Shown: positions 36,481-48,576, counted from the stretch's first letter. The stretch is DNA of 64,000 bases from Eonycteris spelaea (GCA_003508835.1 PUFA01000022.1:5952001-6016000), one strand, 5' to 3'. Notes: generated by a model from the sequence alone, not told the origin. Translations and numbers: made by a program.

Positions 36481-38362
36481 ACAGTTTTCTTAATTTTCCT
36501 ATAACTACCAGGAGTGTATTTTGAGAAAAGAAAGAATTGAGGTAAATGCTAAAGCAGAACACTTAAGTCCTTTCCAGTTAAACCTCGTCCATGTTTTTAT
36601 TTCCATGTTATTTTTATTCTTTTTTACAGTTGAACACAATCAAATTCTAGATTTTGTTCTCCCTTCTCTTTGTATATTAAATTGACTCTAATTTCTGAGG
36701 TAATAGGCATCTTCCACGATTCCTAAACTCTCCCGTACAAACATCTAGTGTGCACAGTCACCCACTGTTACTTCTGGACGTCATCATTTCCACGTCTTAG
36801 CTGTTGACATTTCTCCACTGGGGTGTGAAGGGAGCGAGGCTGGAGGAGGGAGTGTGTCACCGAAGCCACTGCATTTCATCCGGCCTCTTTCCATATGGTC
36901 CACTATAATATCTGAGGCTACAACAGCCTTACCATCATCATCAGATCCCCTTTCGGCTGGGAGTTTTCTCCCCCGTCATTTTGTTTGTCTTTTTCAGGAA
37001 CATGACATGTTTCTATTGCTCCTTTATATCTCTGGCCAGCCTCTGGGGCCTCAGGTTGTCATCTCACACTCCCTGGTCCTGACTTCGGGTGCATCCCTCT
37101 ATATTTTGCTCCCAACCAGGGCACCAGGAGTTCCAATAACAATAGCCAGCTTCTCAGAGTCCCAGTTCCAAAGGATTAATGGCAGACCCTCATGGATCCT
37201 TAAACTTAAAAAAGTGATCCCAAATTCCTCCACAATGGTGGTTAAGCTGTATATAAGGCATAGGATCTTTCACAATGGTATCAAACTGTTGCTTATCATC
37301 CCTAGCACATGGAAGCTTTACCATATTTAGAATGTGAAAATGATCTCATATTGTCAAGCATTCTCCCCAAATCTATTGTTTATGGCATAAACATCCCTTT
37401 GACATTTAAAACCAAATTTTGTTTTCTCCGAACTTATTGTTTCTGCACAGAGCTGCAAAAAAATCTACCTCGAGACCGAAAAGTTAAGATTCTTGGCATA
37501 TACAAGCTCCTCTAATCCCCCTCTGAAGGCGTTTTGTGTTAGATCTCGCCCTGTGCCCTTCAGGAGAGAAGCAAGAACAAGCACACCCAGGAGCCTGCCC
37601 CTGCAGGCCATCGCCCGCCTCCATGACACCACTCAGTGCAGAAGGACCCCGTGCTCACCTCACCTCATAGCTGGCTCACTGTTTCCCCCTCTGGTTTCCT
37701 GCTGGACTCCTCAGAGGGAATTTAAAACACAAAGGCAGAGGATAGGGGCGTGACATGAGGGCATTTCCCCCTGAGCTCTCTCTGCAATGGAGCTAGCAGT
37801 GTCCAAGTCACTGTGTCCCTCAAGGCCACAAACTTCCCACATCCCCCCCCCTAGTCTGCAGGAACCGTGCCCATCCGTGGTGCTTACGGCGTGGTGTGCC
37901 AACTGGTGACTGTGCTCCCTCTTGGGGTCTTCTCCTACCTACCCCTCTGCAAATCCTCAGTTCTTACAATTAATCCACGCTTTTAAAAGTGCTCTATCAT
38001 TTTTTTGTTTTGAAGAAAGTTCTCACTGCTGCCTGAAATGTAAAAAGCTACAAGAATGGCAGACAATCACTGGGAGGAAAAATGTTTCTTAATATGAAAA
38101 TGTTCTGCATCCCAGATAGGCTGATACAGATACAGGTAATTCTATGCTATTTCAGACTGTGCTTTCACTTGTGAATAAAATAAAATAAAATAAAACCTTC
38201 TCTAATTTTCCTTTACTTTCATTCAGGATTTCTTTGCTCAGAGCAGTGTTTCTCAGAGAACGGCTACTGTGTTCTGGGGAGCACCCAATAATGTAATCGA
38301 GGTGCAGCATCTAGTCTAAGTGTTCTCTAGACAAAGCCTTCTCAGCAGAGACACCCACGGCC
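36481..38362. other. GC-richer unassigned stretch
   Basis: From about 36770 the composition is less AT-rich and short pyrimidine-rich runs are common. It contains the longest ATG-started frame in the window (36854-37330, plus, 158 codons) and smaller frames at 37309-37515 and 37493-37753. None has a recognisable domain, and the 158-residue product is a low-information Ser/Leu/Ile-rich sequence. An (AAAAT)n run sits at about 38176-38196. It may contain an unassigned LTR or other old repeat. Confidence 0.35.
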
Positions 38363-38382
38363 ACGCCAGAACGATCTGGCGT
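38363..38382. repeat. Perfect 8-bp hairpin with tetraloop
   Basis: ACGCCAGA (38363-38370) pairs perfectly with TCTGGCGT (38375-38382) around ACGA. It contains two CpG pairs in a CpG-poor region. Too short to be significant on its own. Confidence 0.6.
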
Positions 38383-41300
38383 CTCTCGCATACGTCACTG
38401 GGTCATCTGGGATCCCATTAGGGCCGCTGCTAGTCATTGATGCCTATGTGCTGCGTCCTCATTTTACAAATTATTTCAAGGCAGCACTTTGCTCTTCACC
38501 CTTTTGGTCCTCTCACGGCAGGATACAGGCACTTATTTCCTCCTACACTTACTGGGGCCTCATGACCCTGACCTATCCCGGGCTCTCTCCCACCAGCTCG
38601 TCTCTCTCACATCTTCTTTCAAGAAGCCACACGTGCACATTCTTTAGTTGGTTCTCTCCCAAGCCTATCTGAATTTCTCTTTCTCCCTCTGGGACGTCTC
38701 ACACGGGAGTGACTACTTTTTCTAAACTGCTAATGTTTCCTGAACTTCACTGATGCTGAGAAACGTTACGCTGCCCCGTGAGCATGGCAAAGCAGCACCC
38801 TTGTGCAGTTGCCTTAAAATTACGCCCATGTTTAAGGATGACTGAGTTCCTGTTCTGGTCCTGAATTGGAAAGTCCAGCGCTGGTCCCTTACTCACTGAG
38901 CTCTTGGACGGGGGAAAGCAAATGGTGTGGTACTAAAATGCAGGAGTTTAAAGAAAAAAGTGATCACTAGAGGTCAGAAGAGACAAAACAAATGTCTTGA
39001 AAGAACTAGGACTTGAGCTTGTTCCTGAAAACTAAATAATATTTCATGGAAAGGAGAAGGATGTTTTTTTCTGGATGATACCTACATAATTATGGAACTA
39101 TCCCAAAGCCACTGGCTAAAAAATAAAATAAAATAACATTATCTCTGCCATCTGCAGTCATAGGTATGGAAAGTCATCCCCAGTGAAGTGACATCACCTC
39201 TTGAGATCCCCCGCCACCCTAGTTATCATGAACATTTTTGGTGTTGCTTTAAAAAAATAAATTAGAATATATTATAAACATAAACTTCATTACAATTGAT
39301 TTAATACTATCCGTGTCTCTTATAGCTGAATACAGTACATTATTTATTGATCTCTCATACACATTCTTCTACTTTACTATTACAGAATGATTTTTGGCTT
39401 ATAAAGAATGACCCACAGAGTCAAATGTCATCTCCTACTCAATAGAGTGATAATTCTGTTACTAAATGGCCTCTTCTTATCCTAGAATTATAATAAGTAC
39501 AAGTTGCTTATTATAGAATTTCAATAAAATATTGATGTGCTCATACCTTAGCCACTTAAAGGCTATGAGGTCTAGGGTTCAAGAAGAAGGCAAGTCTTTT
39601 CGGAATTTCATCACAGGAAGATACTCAAAATGCAAGGACTCTGAGTAGAGAAAAGGACAATGTCCCCTGATACAGTCTGTGGATTTTGCTCTCACAAGGT
39701 TTGTGCCATATGACCATTCTGGAAGAGACTCTGTGGAGTGCAAATTTGAAGCAACATTTGTTACATTCCGTTAAATGGGCCACATTAAGCTCTTTCGTGT
39801 GATTATCATTCTATGCTATTGTATTATTACGTCTTTAATGGATTGAGTGCCTTATATTTTCACGGTGTGAAAGTATAAAATCTGTTTTAGATAGTAACTG
39901 CTAATTAACTGTTAGCCTATGTAGGTGAGAGAAGTCTTACTATTAGAGCCAGAGAGAACCTCTTCACCCAAATATCTACACATAATGTTAGCTGAAAGTT
40001 GTGAATTTTTATAAAAACTGCACAATATTTTGTGGAAATGACTAAACTATTTGAAATGAGAAGCATGCATTTCTAAATATATTTTTAAAAAGGAAAAAGA
40101 CATGAAGTAGGTTCTAGTACCATGATCCAATTTTCCTCCCTAATGTGCTGGTGAACCTATCTGAATAATTTATTTTCTAATTTGTTCTTGATGCTTCTTT
40201 TTAAGGTGTTGGAAGCCCTTCTGTTGACGTTTCAAGTTCTTGTGCTTTGCTGTCTAGGTTGGATGCGTGCCTCAGGGTTCCTAGTCTTTGCTTGTGCATT
40301 GGTTCAAAAACACAGTCTTTAAAAGACCACATCTTTTTCAATGTCTTCTGCACACAGTTTCCCTTCCCTCCAATGTATTCTGCAAAATGTTGGCTTCTTG
40401 TTTTACTATTTAATGGTGAGGCTGTATCTTTTAGCATCTGTCTTGAACCTGAACATTCTGAATCACTGTGATTGACGAATCTATCTGCTGGGTGCATTCT
40501 TATATTCACAGCTAGTCTTCTGCTTTTTATGAAGGTAAGAGCAATATTTTTGATCCTTTGGGCTTGAAGCAAGTTTTATTTTTTTTTTTATCAAAAGAGT
40601 TGAAAATAATTACCCTGTTCTTATTTAGCTCTATGACATGTCTTTTCTAATAAATTAAATAACCCTTCATTAATAATGATGGTTCTGAATCTGTTGTTTA
40701 ATAATTTCATGGCCAGTTTTATGCAAATTACCTTTTCACGTGCATTTTTTTACTTGATCTGTACTATGTGAGAAAAAGAAAAAATACATATGCATACACA
40801 TGTGTGTACGTGCATGTGAACATACACACACACGATGCATTTTTTTTTTTTTTTTAATCCGTTGCTTTTGGTCCCTGTAAAACTATATATACCTTCAGGC
40901 TAAGGTATCTGGGAATGTTGCCTCAGATGAAGAATTATGTAGCAGGATACAGAGAATAGAGTCAAATTATACACTTCTAAGTATCTAAGCAGCCTTGAAA
41001 AGCAGGGTTCTGATTTGCAAGGACAAATCTTTTCTGAGAGAGAAAAGGTTTCAGAATTCAGAAAGCCCATTTTGCATATCAAAAGCAAACCCCAAAGGAA
41101 TCAGGCTTATGGCTTCTGCCACTTACATTTTTTTTTTTTTTAAGAATCTTCCCCTTTCCTTATCAAGCAAACTAGAGAAAAGGTAAGGGAAAGCAATGAG
41201 TTATTTGCTGATGTGCGTTCAGAAAATGGGCTAGGCCTATCACACACCCACTCCTCAGACAGTCGGAAACAGTAAAACCTCAGGCAGGGTTTGGTTTGAA

Positions 41301-42077
41301 TAAAGAGTTGCCAGAGGCTTCTATCTCATTTGTCATTGATGCCTTGAGAAATGGAGAGTCTTGTAGAAACACCTCTTGTGGCAGCATCCTGTAGAAACAG
41401 GGTTGTTGATGCTGCGTCAGGAAAGGTCCAGGCAGAGAGCACCTGAAAAAGCTCCCATCCATGTGACTCGAGTTAGGAAGAATGCTCCAATGAGAAGGTG
41501 CCCATTTCTCATCAAAACCAGAGAACTTTTGAGGATTATAGGGTACGTGGTTAATTAAACCAGCATAAACCAGCTAGTCCAGGGAAAACCAGGGGTGCTA
41601 GTCCAGCTACTTTAGAGGAGCCAAAAAGTTCCAAGAGAGAAAGCCAGAGGACCCAGTATAAAATCACAGATGGCAGAAAATACAGTAATGTGATGCTTGC
41701 ACTAAGGATACTTCCTTAGGTGCCAGAGGGAACAGATACAGGTAATGAAAGATCATAAAGAAAACATAGGCATTCTACCATATAATACCATTGGACAATG
41801 CCAATTATACACACCCATAGATTCCTACATCCTAGGTAAGGCCATGAAACAAAGGAGATAGACAAGAAAGCAGAGAGTGAGAAAATTATTATAAAAGTCT
41901 AAGGAAAGTACTCATTGTTTAATATTAAGTATATACTTAGCCAATAGTTGCATGATGTCTTGAATTAGAATTTGTTATAAAAAAAAATAAAGTAGTTTTT
42001 CATTTATCTGTGTTTGGGCCTAAAAATAAATTACATGGCTCTACTCATAAATGAAACAGATCAGGAAGTATTGATTC
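38383..42077. other. Unassigned DNA, several random-looking frames
   Basis: A pyrimidine-rich, less AT-rich patch runs to about 38760; then ordinary AT-rich DNA. The 123-codon minus frame at 40201-40572 is the second-longest ATG-started frame seen in the window: no recognisable domain, no kinship I can name. A CA/TG-rich patch followed by poly-T lies at about 40790-40856. No gene can be supported. Confidence 0.4.
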
Positions 42078-42170
42078 TATTATTCAGATGAAGAAACTGG
42101 CTCAAAGACTAACTGACCAACCCCAAATCTCAAAGCATGTAAGGTATGGTGCTGGGACAAGAACCCATAT
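42078..42170 (-). mobile_element. MIR SINE, antisense
   Basis: 'attcagatgaagaaactggc' (42082-42101) then 'tcaaagactaactgacca' (42102-42119) and 'ggtgctgggacaagaaccca' (42148-42167). This is the complement of the MIR core and tRNA-derived part, in the right order. A long TG tract abuts the right end. Confidence 0.75.
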
Positions 42171-42172
42171 CA

Positions 42173-42174
<2 letters not shown>

Positions 42175-42230
<56 letters not shown>
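42175..42230 (+). repeat. (TG)28 microsatellite
   Basis: An uninterrupted run of about 28 TG units. The two opposite-strand frames here (Val/Cys on plus, Thr/His on minus) are its translations. Confidence 0.98.
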
Positions 42231-42233
<3 letters not shown>

Positions 42234-42469
42234 AATATTTATAATAATATTTCCCCCTTCAATTTTTGCTAATGTAGAGTTATCCCTTAATCCATACACT
42301 CATTGAAGGTATTTTTTTTCCTTGAGATTGGAAGTAAATTTTGGATATCAGAGCAGGAATCTAAATTTGTGCATCTTACTAGTGCATTATTAGTTTGGGG
42401 GCTTTTTATTCTTCTTATAATAGTCTGTCCTGTCTAGTAAAGGATCCTGCTTTTTATTTTATAATGTTT

Positions 42470-42670
42470 CTTCATAACTCATCATTGTCTATCAAAATCT
42501 ACTTACATATGCGGGTATTTATTATCTATATTTTACTCCACCTTTGAAATGTAACTTCCATGAAAGCAGGGAATTTGTCTTTTTTATTCATTTTTATAGC
42601 ACATGGCTAAACTTTGCTGCACACATAATATGTATGGAGAAAGTATTTGTTTAGCCCATTTGTTAATGAA
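42470..42670 (+). mobile_element. L2 LINE 3' tail
   Basis: 'taacttccatgaaagcaggg' (42552-42571), then 'aatttgtcttttttattcat' (42572-42591), then 'gcacacataatatgtatgga' (42619-42638) and a 'tatttgtttagcccatttgt' end. These correspond in order to the L2 'gtaagctccatgagggcagggatttttgtctgttttgttcac...' 3' landmarks. Confidence 0.7.
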
Positions 42671-42799
42671 GGAGCAGTCAGCCTCATCAAATATGGTACT
42701 ACAACAAACAGAAAGTTGGCTAATTAATTTCAAGTTTAATTTTTGTGAGTACCATTAAATTAATTAAACTGCATGCAAACGAATTATCATAGATATCTC

Positions 42800-42970
42800 T
42801 AGAAGGGTCATTCTCAAACTCTCTCAGGCTTAATAATCACTTAGTGAACTAGTTAAAAATGCAGATCCTCAAACCAATCATTAAGAATTCTGCTTCAATG
42901 GATCTGGAGCAGAACCCCAAGTCACTTAACAATCATTTAATAAGTACCCCAAAGAATATGGTCAAGTTGC
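42800..42970 (+). mobile_element. hAT-Charlie (MER1-type) non-autonomous element
   Basis: 'gggtcattctcaaactctct' (42806-42825), then 'ataatcacttagtgaactag' (42832-42851), 'ttaaaaatgcagatcctcaa' (42852-42871), 'ttctgcttcaatggatctgg' (42888-42907). These follow the order of a common mammalian hAT MITE ('ttctcaaact...aatcacctgg...ttaaaa...cagat...ttctgattcagtaggtctgg'). The right end is less clear. Confidence 0.65.
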
Positions 42971-43869
42971 CATTTCAATTTAGGCTCTAATGCTTTTACT
43001 CAGATTTCACTATGAAAACAAATTTTATATAGCTGCCAGCATTTTCTTCCCACTATTCAGTACTGATTTTTACAAATTAAAACCTACAACATAGATACTG
43101 GTTTCATACTATATTGAAAAAATATGGAACATTACACAATTTTGAGAAAAAAAAGTTCCATGCTTATGATTGACATTACAAGCACACTTGTCTTTTTTAT
43201 TTTAAACATGTTCAAATGGTAAGCTAATGAGATAGATTTAGTCATCTGTATATACAAGTACTAGATATAGTAACCCAAAGAGACATATTGGCAGACAATC
43301 TGGAATTGCACTTTGGAAAAAAAACTAGAATTGCACTTGATGTGGGAAATAAAAAAGCAAAGGCTAGTAATGTTCATTTTGTATATGAAGGAGAGGGCAT
43401 TACAGCAATTTGAACACTGTTCACTTAAAATAGAAATAAGCTTTTTAGTATATATTTTAATGACTTTGATAGCTTGATTAACAAAGAAAATCAAAGAAAA
43501 ATTGTGATTTTTTCCCCCTGCCTATAGAAACCTTGAGATCATGGGAAATTTAATATGCCATTACTGTTGGCTCTATATTAAGGATGGCAGAAATACATTA
43601 GAGTAAACACAAAGTGTGCGGTCTGCAATCTGTTCTCAGAAAGACATATAGTAATGAGCTCTGAACTCTAACTATAGCATGCTTTATACCTTCTAATACT
43701 GTATGAAAATACATCCTTCTTGGATTTAACCTAATAGATATTTAGTTTCCAAGAACATAGGAAGGCTATAATCATAACATGAACACATTCATAACAACTT
43801 ACGGCAAAGTGGATCCTAACAGAGTTTGCTGTCTGTCCTCATCTTATTAGATCTATTTATGCCTTGTTA
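42971..43869. other. AT-rich unassigned DNA
   Basis: No gene or named repeat recognised. The 77-codon minus frame at 43261-43494 has no domain. Confidence 0.55.
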
Positions 43870-44878
43870 TATAGCTAGCTTCAATACCAGCTGAATACTA
43901 AAAATACCTAACTCTCTCGCTCAGACCGACCCCGCCACCAAATTCCAGACTCCTATATCCAACTCCCTACTAGATATTTCTATTTGAAAGTCTAATCAGA
44001 CATCTCAACTTCAAGACAGCATATCCCAAAACAAATCTCTGTTTCTTCTGCAACATAACATGTTCCATCGGCAGAGTCTTTCCCATCTCAGCTCACCATG
44101 GTTCCAACTTTCATGAGCCTCGTCTCAAAAAACCATATTTTTATCTTTGAGTACTTTTTCCCCCATACTTATATATAATCATCTAGGAAACTCCATTGGC
44201 TCTACCTTCAAACTGTATACTATTTCCAAGTACTTTCCACTGCTTCACTATTGCAAATCTAATCGAGGCCTTCCTCATCAACTTCCCTGTTTGTGTCAAG
44301 ACCCTCTGAAAACATCCTCCCTCGAGTGTCCCATTGTTTGCTGCATTCTGATTCTGAACACCGAAGCCAGAGGGAGCCATTAACACCATAATTTGGAACA
44401 TGCCACTTCTTATTAGTCTGTAATGGCTTCCTACTTCACCTGCAGCGAAAGGAGAAGTCCTGAAATTGGCCTACGAGACCCCATGTGATCTGGCCCTAGT
44501 TATGTCTCCTATATATCATCCCTGAAAACTCTCTCCTTCCTTCAATTAACTCCCGCCATACTAGTCTTCTGCCTCCCTTGAACCTGCCAAGCACAATCTC
44601 ATTTTAGGACCTCGCTCTAAGTATCCCTCCTTCTTTGTCTCTTCTTTGTCTTTCACGGTCTATGCGGTTGACCCTCTCACTTCCTTCCAGACGTTGTTCA
44701 AATCTCATCTCCTTAATCAGGTCTGCCCTATACGTCCTATTTAATATCGTAACCTGCTTCTCCCTCATCACTTCGCCCATCATAGGCATTTTTGAGCCTA
44801 TTTGACCTCTACTTTTTTCTTTTTACATAGCTGTTTTGTCATCTAACAAAATATACAATGCCCTTGATTAGTTATTCA
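43870..44878 (+). mobile_element. L2 LINE, 5' portion of a split copy
   Basis: Sense L2, RT C-terminal coding region, about 1 kb. Landmarks in order: 'ccagactcctatatccaact' (43944-43963), 'ggctctaccttcaaactgta' (44199-44218), a 'catctcctta' block with 'tgtaatggcttcctacttca' (44420-44439) and 'gacttcgcccatcatag'-type end. A 'ggcctacgagaccccatgtg' block at 44469-44488 is the L2 'ggcctacaaggccctgcatg'. The diverged frame still parallels the RT C-terminus, but stops and indels make it dead. The frames at 44147-44383 and 44604-44789 are remnants or shadows. Confidence 0.85.
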
Positions 44879-45357
44879 TTTTAATAGAAGCACATGATTA
44901 TAAAGAACAGTACACAAATATACATGGATAACTCAAATAATTATCAAAAAAATAAAAACTGTGTAATTTCCACTGAGGTAAAGAAATAAGGCAGTGCTGG
45001 CAGCAAGAACACACACTCATGCTTTCTCTAATTGTTCTCTCCTTTCTCTGAAATGTTACTACCACCCGATTTCTGATACTGTAATTGCATTTTGTGTATT
45101 TTGAGCTTTATATATAGTTGTGTGTGCGTGTGTGCTTTCTTTTACTCTATAGCATTTTTTATAAAACTCATCCATGTGGTTTCATTTAGCTATAGTGTTT
45201 TAATTTTCATTGCTGTATAATGTTCAATGTATAATATATATGAAGATTTGATTGTTCCATCAGTGAAAGGAAATTTGAGTTTATAACTTTTGTCCTTTAT
45301 AGTCTATTTTACCCTCAAATTTTCAAGTTTGATGAAAATGAAATCTTTATCTGTCTT
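44879..45357 (-). mobile_element. L1M 3' fragment inserted in the L2, antisense
   Basis: Antisense L1M 3' region: 'tccatgtggtttcatttagc' (45171-45190), 'attgctgtataatgttcaat' (45209-45228), 'gatttgattgttccatcagt' (45246-45265). It lies precisely between the two halves of the L2 copy, so it was inserted into it. No poly-T remnant or target-site duplication is legible, so exact ends are estimated. Confidence 0.7.
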
Positions 45358-45447
45358 ATTAATAGATTAACACCAAAAACCTAGAACAGTGCCTGGATCG
45401 TGGCAAGTAACTCAATAAATATTTGTTGAATTGATAAGTTGAACTAA
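45358..45447 (+). mobile_element. L2 LINE, 3' tail of the split copy
   Basis: 'cctagaacagtgcctggatc' (45380-45399) through 'caataaatatttgttgaatt' (45413-45432) is a nearly consensus L2 3' end. It continues, after the L1 insertion, the L2 body that stops near 44878, in the same orientation. Confidence 0.85.
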
Positions 45448-46504
45448 AAATGAAGATTTTATTGACATATTTTGAAGTCCATTATTGGAAAACAATGCAA
45501 ATCCTTACATTTTTGTTGTTTTGAAAGTTTTTATTTATATATCATTAATATTTGCATAGTATTTATAAGGATGGCTGATAAAATGTTGATTTGGAGTTTG
45601 TGTGGAATACATTATAAGTGTGTGTAAGCAATTTGGGGAAATAGAGCTCAACTTGTTTTTGATGACCTAAAACTGAGTGATAAGATTTGGTCAGAATTAT
45701 GAAAAAGCCTGATATTACTCTCAGATAAATACAATTAAAATATCAAATGTCAACAATACAAACCTTCATATACTATTTTAAAATTTGCAAATATCTAGAC
45801 AACATCGTAATCTAACACTCTGGATAAAATAGGAAAAAATACATTTGCCTAGTCATGGAAAATAGATATCACAGATGTGAAACACTTACATGTGTAAATT
45901 TAATTTCTCTTGGATTATATTTTATTAGTAGTATTTGATAACATCCAAGAGAGGTGAATGATCAAGTTATTAATAATTTGTATGACACACATTTAATTAA
46001 CTAAATTAAAAATGAACAATGGCATTACAAGGGCTATTTAGCCCATGTACTATATAATAATATACTGGTTAACGCTTAAGAAAAGTGGCCAGTCATCAAC
46101 GTATCATTGTGCATTGTGCTAGCATTAATCAAATCAAATTAATGTAGTGTTACTTTTATCTTAAGTGGGCATTAATGAATGCTTCATCATTTCAAAATGT
46201 TGCAATGACGTATCAACATATCAAATGCTTAATTTAATGTTTAGCATAAAAAAGGTTTATTTGATACTCATGTTAATGAGAACTTTTTTTTTTTTCCTTT
46301 TATTACAAGTATAATTAAAGACAGGTATTATAAAGTCTTTTAAACATTGTTTAAATGTAAGACAGGGCCACCTTTAAAGTCGTTCTTTTGAGGAATAAGA
46401 ATACATTTAAAGCTATGGAAATTCTTTTCACACTCCACTAGATCAGTTCATTTCCATTAAAAGACAGAAATATGACTTCATATTAATGATGGAATCAAAA
46501 CAGA
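45448..46504. other. AT-rich unassigned DNA
   Basis: No gene or repeat family recognised. Confidence 0.6.
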
Positions 46505-46630
46505 TGGAGCTATCTAATGGTTCAGGCAGGAAATTGGAGTAGGAATTATAGCTTCTTACTCTTATATCTACCACTGATTCACTAAATAACCTTGGGCAAA
46601 TTACTTAAGCTGCCAGGTCAAATTTTCTAA
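46505..46630 (+). mobile_element. MIR SINE
   Basis: Includes the 5' tRNA-derived part ('gttcaggcaggaaattggag', 46521-46540) and the core 'ctaaataaccttgggcaaat' (46582-46601) 'tacttaagctgcc'. The 'accttgggcaaattactta' block is close to consensus. Confidence 0.8.
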
Positions 46631-46639
46631 GTGCACGTC

Positions 46640-46830
46640 TTCTTTTTTTATGCCCAGAGCTCTTATTAGCAGAAAAGGAAGCTGTGGAGATACAGAAAAA
46701 GGAAATGATATAATATAGAGTGGAGGAAAAAGCCTTTGGCATGGAAAAGATTAAGTGGTTTACCCAAAGTTTCACAGTCAGTATGCGGACTATTGCAGAT
46801 TCAAATTCCAGTTCAGGTCTGGGACATATT
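46640..46830 (-). mobile_element. MIR SINE, antisense
   Basis: 'agattaagtggtttacccaa' (46748-46767) 'agtttcacagtcagtatgcg' (46768-46787) then 'attcaaattccagttcaggt' (46799-46818). This is the complement of the MIR core and the tRNA-derived B-box region. It lies next to an oppositely oriented MIR. Confidence 0.8.
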
Positions 46831-47725
46831 AACGTGATATATTGGCCAGGCCTTTAGTATCAACACAATAATAGCTACCCTGACTTTGACTATAAGAGTA
46901 TGAGTTTAAGAATTGCCTAACAAATTACAGATATTTAACACATATAATTGTTTTACTCATTTCTCCAACAGTAAATACTACTGATTTTTTATTCTTAAAA
47001 CAGCGCATGAATTTATGTGATCATCTAATCTTGACTCCAATGCCATAATTTTTAGGCACTCGTTAATCTAGAAATTATTCTCAGTGACTTCATTGTGTTT
47101 CCACATCTATTTCAGCTTTCACGATTTTGAAAACAGGCGGAGGGTATTTAAGACCACTGGAATGGGGAGAGAGCACATAGAAAAAAGGCTATGCCCGAGC
47201 TCTTTGAAGGCGAAAATTTACCAGTCATGTCTACCTCTTGCATGTTATTTGACTTTATCTACAAATTTCCATTTAAACTGACACTTCTCTAATGCGAGCT
47301 TACATCATTTCATGGGAATTTTCGACTAGGCTCCGTATTGCTAATATTAACTCCTCAAATATATTCTTCACATCACCCTGTGTTCTTTTAAACGTTGGCT
47401 TTAATTTAATATATTAACAGCGAATAAGTTGGAACTTCTAATATCCTGATCACAGAGAACTGCGTACGCTGTCTCCTTTACTGGAATAGCAACACTATTC
47501 TGTGTCGAATACACATCTGTGAAAACTTGCCTTGAATTTCACCTCCACAAAGCTTTTATGCTTTGTTCATATCAATTATTTTGTTCCCTTTCTGTGCCCC
47601 ACAGTATATTGTATATATCACTACAATTACATTTATTTCACTGTTTTATGAGTTTTTCAACTATGTTTTTTTAATTAAGTTTTGTTCTTTTAGAGGTGAT
47701 TCTGTACATACCCAGTTCAAAATAC
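46831..47725. other. Unassigned DNA
   Basis: No gene or repeat family recognised; frames of 61-65 codons only. Confidence 0.5.
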
Positions 47726-48535
47726 TGAAGAAAAATCACACCAGGTAGAGTTAAACAGGCAAGACAACTTTATCCAAAACTATTGCAATAGGGGTCAAGG
47801 CTATTGCAAAAGAGGAGAGAGAATGAACTCAACTTCATTGCAAGGAAAGGTGAGATATTTTTTTAAGCACTGAAATGAGCTAGCGGAAAAGTACTGGATG
47901 ATCTCTGGAAGGAGTTCAGTCAATGTGATTAGGCCATTGTTTAATTGGCATTGGTGTTTACAGAGTTAGGCTTCTACCCTCCCACAGAGACTGGGGCTAC
48001 CAGCATTACCTTCCTTGATGATTCTATTTCAAAGGGATAGCTCCAGGGCCCTTTTTGAAGAAAAATGTTTCTGCCTTATAAAACTGGCAAGAGACTGGGA
48101 GAAGATTTACATCTCAAAGGAACAGAGACAGAATTTACAATTGCAAGTGTTCTAAAGTAAATGCTCTAAGAAAAGTGAGGTCAGGGGCCTGTAGTCTGGA
48201 AGAAACCTGTCTTAAAGTTTAGTCGACCTAAGGGAATGTTAAGGCCATCTCGATCAATATTTATATTCACAGTGTGAGGCAAGCTAAACACTCCAGAAAT
48301 TTTGCTCTGCCGCTATGGCCTCTAAAATCTAACAGGATATTCTAACACAAACGTTTTCTTTGAAATAGACTGGCAGATGCACGTCGGGGGTCATTTTAAA
48401 GAATTGTTTGCTGTAGGTTTAGTGTGGACTAACGAGAGTGGGAGAAACTCGGGGCCACAGTTTTATGTGAGACCCGCAGTTTTGTGATTTTTACCTCCAG
48501 GAACTCTACTAAGTTCTCACAGTGACGATAAAACA
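47726..48535 (-). mobile_element. Candidate solo LTR of an endogenous retrovirus (gammaretrovirus-like)
   Basis: Bounded by TG (47726) and CA (48535), about 810 bp. Read on the minus strand the left end looks like an LTR R/U5: 'ccctattgcaatagttttgg' (complement of 47779-47798) followed by a 'ataaagttgtcttgcctgt' stretch (complement of about 47756-47775), resembling the '...ttgcaata(aa)agttgtcttgcctg' area of ERV1 LTRs. No internal retroviral genes were found on either side, so a solo LTR is likely. The family is not identified and the flanking duplication is not convincing ('atac' versus 'aaac'). Confidence 0.4.
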
Positions 48536-48576
48536 AAACAAACAAACAAACAAAAAAAAAAAAAAAAAAAAAAAAA
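48536..48576 (+). repeat. (CAAA)n to poly-A tract
   Basis: Four CAAA-type units run into about 25 A residues (48552-48576). It begins exactly at the right edge of the candidate LTR. Confidence 0.95.

Noticed and set aside
36854..37330. Longest ATG-started frame, 158 codons on the plus strand
   Set aside because: No recognisable domain, signal or family; low-information Ser/Leu/Ile-rich product, with no splice or promoter context. A frame of this size is possible by chance in a less AT-rich patch of a 64-kb six-frame search.
38240..38300. 'gcagtgtttctcag' start resembling hAT/MER5-type termini
   Set aside because: The following sequence does not continue along any hAT consensus I know, and no matching inverted terminus is seen.
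40201..40572. 123-codon minus-strand frame that looks somewhat protein-like
   Set aside because: No residue pattern matches a family I know, and there are no supporting splice sites or neighbours. It could be tested by PhyloCSF, but it is not supportable as a gene from sequence alone.
42088..42306. Val/Cys-rich and Thr/His-rich frames on opposite strands
   Set aside because: Direct translations of the (TG)28 microsatellite.
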